DNA from: Cyclobacteriaceae bacterium
Lineage (GTDB): Bacteria > Bacteroidota > Bacteroidia > Cytophagales > Cyclobacteriaceae
Assembly (NCBI GenBank): GCA_022842845.1
Contig: JALHOT010000006.1
Location: 1 to 64,000 of the forward strand
Length of the DNA: 64,000 nt
Direction of reading: 5' to 3'
Shown: piece after piece, positions 60,933-64,000 of the stretch
Position numbering within the stretch: the first letter of the stretch is position 1
Layout: every line of letters starts with the position of its first letter
The notes under the pieces: generated by a model
Databases searched by the model: none
Seen by the model: the letters and a program-made list of their open reading frames with translations, nothing else
What the model was told of the DNA's origin: nothing
Program-made: the position numbers and the translations under genes

Positions 60933-63299
60933 ATGCTCAGAAATTATATTACCATTGCCATCCGTAACCTGACCAAAAACTCAGTATACAGCTTCATCAA
61001 CATCGTGGGCTTAGCTGTTGGCATTGCTTGTAGTCTTCTCATTTTTTTATGGGTAGGTGATGAGGTGGGTTACGATCGTTTTCATGCTAACTATGACAGG
61101 TTGCATCAAGTGTACCTTAACCAGGAGTTCTCTGATGGTATTGGCACACAGCAGGCGTTGCCCTATCCTCTAAAAGATCTATTAAAAGAAAAATCAAGCA
61201 ACATTAAAAGAGTTGCCATTACTAATTGGGGCGAGGGCAATTTATTAGCAGTTGGAGAAAATCGCCTCAATAAAATAGGCCTGAGTGTAGGAGAAGATTT
61301 TTTACGCATGTTCAGTTTCGACATAGTCAGTGGCGATACTGAGAATCCTTTGAAAGACCCTTCTGGTATTGTGATTACCGAATCAACAGCCAAAGCACTT
61401 TTCGGTGAGAAAGATCCGTTGAATCAACTGATTAAGGTTGATAATGACCGAGAACAAAAGGTGGTGGCAATAATTAAAGACGTGCCCTCTCAGTCAACTT
61501 TCGAATTTGATTATCTGTTACCATTTTCATTTTATGAAGAAACCCAGGCATGGGTGAGGGACTCAAAGTCTAACTGGGGCAACAACTCATTCCGCATATT
61601 CGTTGAGCTTGAGCAGGCAGATGCCTTGGCCAACACGAATCAGGATATAGAAAAAATTATTGTAGAAAATAATGCGGAGGAGGAAACCGCAGCTTTATTT
61701 ATTCACCCGATCAGCGACTGGCATCTGTATTCCAATTTTGAGAATGGCAAAGTATCTGGCGGTATGATTGAATATGTGCAGATGTTTTCTGCCATTGCTA
61801 TTTTTATTTTATTAATAGCCTGTATCAACTTCATGAACCTGGCCACTGCGCGATCAGAGAAAAGAGCCAGAGAAGTTGGCATTCGCAAGAGTGTGGGATC
61901 GGGGCGTAAAGAATTGATCCTTCAGTTTATCGGAGAATCTGTTTTTATTACTTTCGTTGCCTTTCTATTAGCGCTGGTGCTTACTGAGCTCAGTTTACCA
62001 TTCTACAATTCCATCGTCAATAAAAAATTATCCATCGACTATGCTAATCCTAGTCTATGGCTGATTGGCATCGGCATTATTCTCATCACCGGTATTGTAG
62101 CGGGCAGTTATCCTGCTTTTTATCTTTCAAGCTTTAATCCGGTAAAAGTCCTGAAAGGAAAAATACAGGTCGGAAAAAGTGGAAGCAATCCAAGAAAAGT
62201 ATTGGTGGTCTTGCAATTTGGTTTTTCGATTTTACTTATCATTACCACAGTGGTGATTTACAAACAGATTCAGTTTGTGAAGGCACGGGACATTGGATAC
62301 AACAAAGAAAATTTACTCTTGATCTGGACGACCAGTGAAATTGAGACGAAGTTTCAAACCATCAGAGAAGAATTAATTCGCACGGGTGCAGTTGAAGCGG
62401 TTTGTAAATCCAACAGTCCTATCACCCGCATTTTTTCAAGTAATGGTGTTGACTGGCCCGGCAGGCCTGAAGGAAGACCTGTGATTTTTACCACCATTGC
62501 CACAGAGTATGATTACACGAAAACAATGGGCATCAAGCTTTTGGAAGGCCGCGACTTCTCACCCGAATTCAAGAGCGACACGGCTGCAGTTTTGATCAAC
62601 AAAGAAGCAGCTGATAGAATTGGAAAAGAAAATTTGATAGGAGAAACTGTAGAGATGTGGAATGGGAATTACACCATCATTGGTATCATGGAAAATGTAG
62701 TGATGGGTTCGCCCTACCAACCCATCGATCCTTTAATCATGGTATTCTCACCTTCATGGTCAAGCACCATAACCGTGCGCCTGGCGGCCACGACCGATCT
62801 GCCTGGTGCCATTAGTCGTGTAGAAGGAGTTTTCAAGAAACACAATCCCGCTTATCCTTTTGCATACCGTTTTGCAGATACAGAATTTGACGGCAAGTTT
62901 GCCAACATCAACCTGATCAGCAGACTCGGATCTAGTTTTTCAGCATTGGCCATTTTCATTACTTGTCTTGGTTTGTTTGGACTGGCTGCTTTTACTGCCG
63001 AACAACGCACCAAAGAGATTGGCATACGCAAAGTGATGGGCGCTTCTGTGCATAGCCTTGTATTTATGATCAGTAAAGATTTCAGTAAGTTGATTTTTAT
63101 ATCTTTTGCTATTGCGGCTCCTTTGGCCTGGTTTTTTGCCAACTCATTTTTAGAACGTTACCCCTATCGTACCGACATTCCTTTATGGGTTTTGCCCATG
63201 GCCGGTGGCATTGCACTGGTACTGGCTTTGCTGATTGTAAGCATACAGGCATTGAAAGCCGCCATCAGCAATCCTACCCATTCATTAAGAAGTGAGTAA
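60933..63299 (+). CDS. ABC transporter permease (MacB/FtsX type), second copy
   Basis: 788 residues, same architecture as the preceding gene: MLRNYITIAIRNLTKNSVYSFINI, a first periplasmic domain, FtsX unit 1 (NFMNLATARSEKRAREVGIRKSVGS, about 305-440), a second periplasmic domain (about 440-665) and FtsX unit 2 (AAFTAEQRTKEIGIRKVMGAS). Both genes end in SLRSE. Similarity to the first copy is clear but far from identity, so it is an old tandem duplication and the two may form a heterodimer or serve different substrates. The usual roles are export of peptides, antibiotics or lipoproteins. Confidence 0.92.
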   Translation: MLRNYITIAIRNLTKNSVYSFINIVGLAVGIACSLLIFLWVGDEVGYDRFHANYDRLHQVYLNQEFSDGIGTQQALPYPLKDLLKEKSSNIKRVAITNWGEGNLLAVGENRLNKIGLSVGEDFLRMFSFDIVSGDTENPLKDPSGIVITESTAKALFGEKDPLNQLIKVDNDREQKVVAIIKDVPSQSTFEFDYLLPFSFYEETQAWVRDSKSNWGNNSFRIFVELEQADALANTNQDIEKIIVENNAEEETAALFIHPISDWHLYSNFENGKVSGGMIEYVQMFSAIAIFILLIACINFMNLATARSEKRAREVGIRKSVGSGRKELILQFIGESVFITFVAFLLALVLTELSLPFYNSIVNKKLSIDYANPSLWLIGIGIILITGIVAGSYPAFYLSSFNPVKVLKGKIQVGKSGSNPRKVLVVLQFGFSILLIITTVVIYKQIQFVKARDIGYNKENLLLIWTTSEIETKFQTIREELIRTGAVEAVCKSNSPITRIFSSNGVDWPGRPEGRPVIFTTIATEYDYTKTMGIKLLEGRDFSPEFKSDTAAVLINKEAADRIGKENLIGETVEMWNGNYTIIGIMENVVMGSPYQPIDPLIMVFSPSWSSTITVRLAATTDLPGAISRVEGVFKKHNPAYPFAYRFADTEFDGKFANINLISRLGSSFSALAIFITCLGLFGLAAFTAEQRTKEIGIRKVMGASVHSLVFMISKDFSKLIFISFAIAAPLAWFFANSFLERYPYRTDIPLWVLPMAGGIALVLALLIVSIQALKAAISNPTHSLRSE

Positions 63300-63484
63300 A
63301 CCTATCCAGTCATTACCCGTGGTATCATCATAAAAAACATCCTTAATGTTTAAAGAAAATTCCATGTAGACTATGCATGAATCTACTGATTGGTAAACTT
63401 TGATTCTTCCCAAGTGGTTTTAATAATATACTGACATTGAAAATGCGATAAGATTTGAATATTTTCACCGTTCAATCAACCCTC

Positions 63485-64000
63485 ATGCGTGCACTTACTA
63501 TTATCTGTCTGTTGTTTAGTCAACTGGGACTAGGACAAAACATAGGTTACCAACTTACCTCAAAGGACACACTCAACACTTTCAGCTTGAGCAAGTCAAG
63601 CTCGATTACAGGCCCTATGCTTGAAACACATGCCAGTGATTTTGAAAATCTGATTGTAACCATATTCAAGGCCCTCCCCTTTCCTGCACAACCTTTTACT
63701 ATGATCAGAGCCAATAGCCCCGAAAGCATACAAATCGGCAAGCATAGTTATGATGAGCTTGAGCACCATACTTTTTTAATTTACAACATTGATTCGGTCT
63801 CGCTCCTTAACCTAAAAGCCAAAACACGTTTTGCTTCTCTGGCCAATATCGCCCACCTGGCGGGGCATCATGGCTTCAATCATTTTAAGGCCTGGCCGGA
63901 TGATAACCTGAAAAATAAAATACTCCGATCAGATTACATGGCTGGTTGGTTAATGGCCAAGTTTAATGTACCCGCAACAGATGCCAACAAAACACTGAAT
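63485..64000 (+). CDS. Secreted protein resembling a metalloprotease with altered HExxH, runs off window
   Basis: 172 residues visible, frame still open at the window end. N-terminal signal (RALTIICLLFSQLGLG, ending GQ). The segment NIAHLAGHHGFNHF, followed 23 residues later by RSDYMAGWLMAKF, has the layout of an M48-like motif (H-E-x-G-H-H with a later E-A-D-x-x-A-G), but the catalytic glutamate is replaced by leucine. It could be an inactive relative or an unrelated protein with chance resemblance. Located 185 bp after the permease pair; the end of the gene is not visible. Confidence 0.5.
   Translation, partial: MRALTIICLLFSQLGLGQNIGYQLTSKDTLNTFSLSKSSSITGPMLETHASDFENLIVTIFKALPFPAQPFTMIRANSPESIQIGKHSYDELEHHTFLIYNIDSVSLLNLKAKTRFASLANIAHLAGHHGFNHFKAWPDDNLKNKILRSDYMAGWLMAKFNVPATDANKTLN

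Overview
The window is a Bacteroidota chromosome segment, most likely from the Cytophagales. The indicators are a PorP/SprF gene divergent from a giant adhesin with a gliding-motility-type C-terminus, two DUF4199 proteins, a LytTR regulator with a membrane domain, short Crp/Fnr regulators ending in a bare helix-turn-helix, and promoters of the TAnnTTTG type. This placement is inference; there is no rRNA or tRNA gene to check it with.

Layout. Positions 1-765 hold the 3' end of an IS3-family element. From about 780 to 16,820 lies a visibly more AT-rich accessory region. It consists of one- to three-gene units: TetR + DUF2834, Crp + two DUF6326 proteins, a DUF4377 lipoprotein, a broken AraC gene + VOC lipoprotein, a small membrane protein, Crp + secreted protein, LytTR + intradiol-dioxygenase lipoprotein, DUF6326, a small MscS channel, a dihydroorotase, and Crp + cytochrome-b-like + SRPBCC. 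Most units are separated by copies of a 75-135 bp imperfect inverted repeat. The better copies begin near AAC, end near GTTAGCC and carry an internal GGCTTC-type hairpin. The arrangement resembles gene cassettes with attC sites, but no integron integrase is present in the window.

From 16,967 to the end the segment looks like core genome: a tricorn-like protease, a retropepsin-like/CBM48 pair, a sensor lacking its ATPase domain, a class III CoA-transferase, an HD protein, peptidase E, a YitT protein, MetZ and OsmC. A second small insertion of the same AT-rich, repeat-flanked type sits at 29.2-31.2 kb (YdeI-like gene, repeat, secreted protein, repeat, dead DUF6958 gene). Then come MreB, three tandem amidohydrolases, YfhO/GalK and two small genes, the PorP-adhesin pair, NUDIX, an operon of dihydroorotase homologue + two DUF4199 + glycosyltransferase, a CNNM-type protein, a coiled-coil lipoprotein, NDH-2 + Kup, two large ABC permeases and a gene that runs off the end.

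Main leads. (1) The repeat family and cassette-like organisation in two separate places. (2) All three Crp/Fnr genes have FNR-type recognition helices (E-x-x-S-R), and each lies next to a gene preceded by a TTGAN-N4-NTCAA dyad placed about 30 bp before a -7-like element. This looks like self-contained regulator-target modules. (3) Several enzyme homologues have lost expected active-site residues beside intact relatives.
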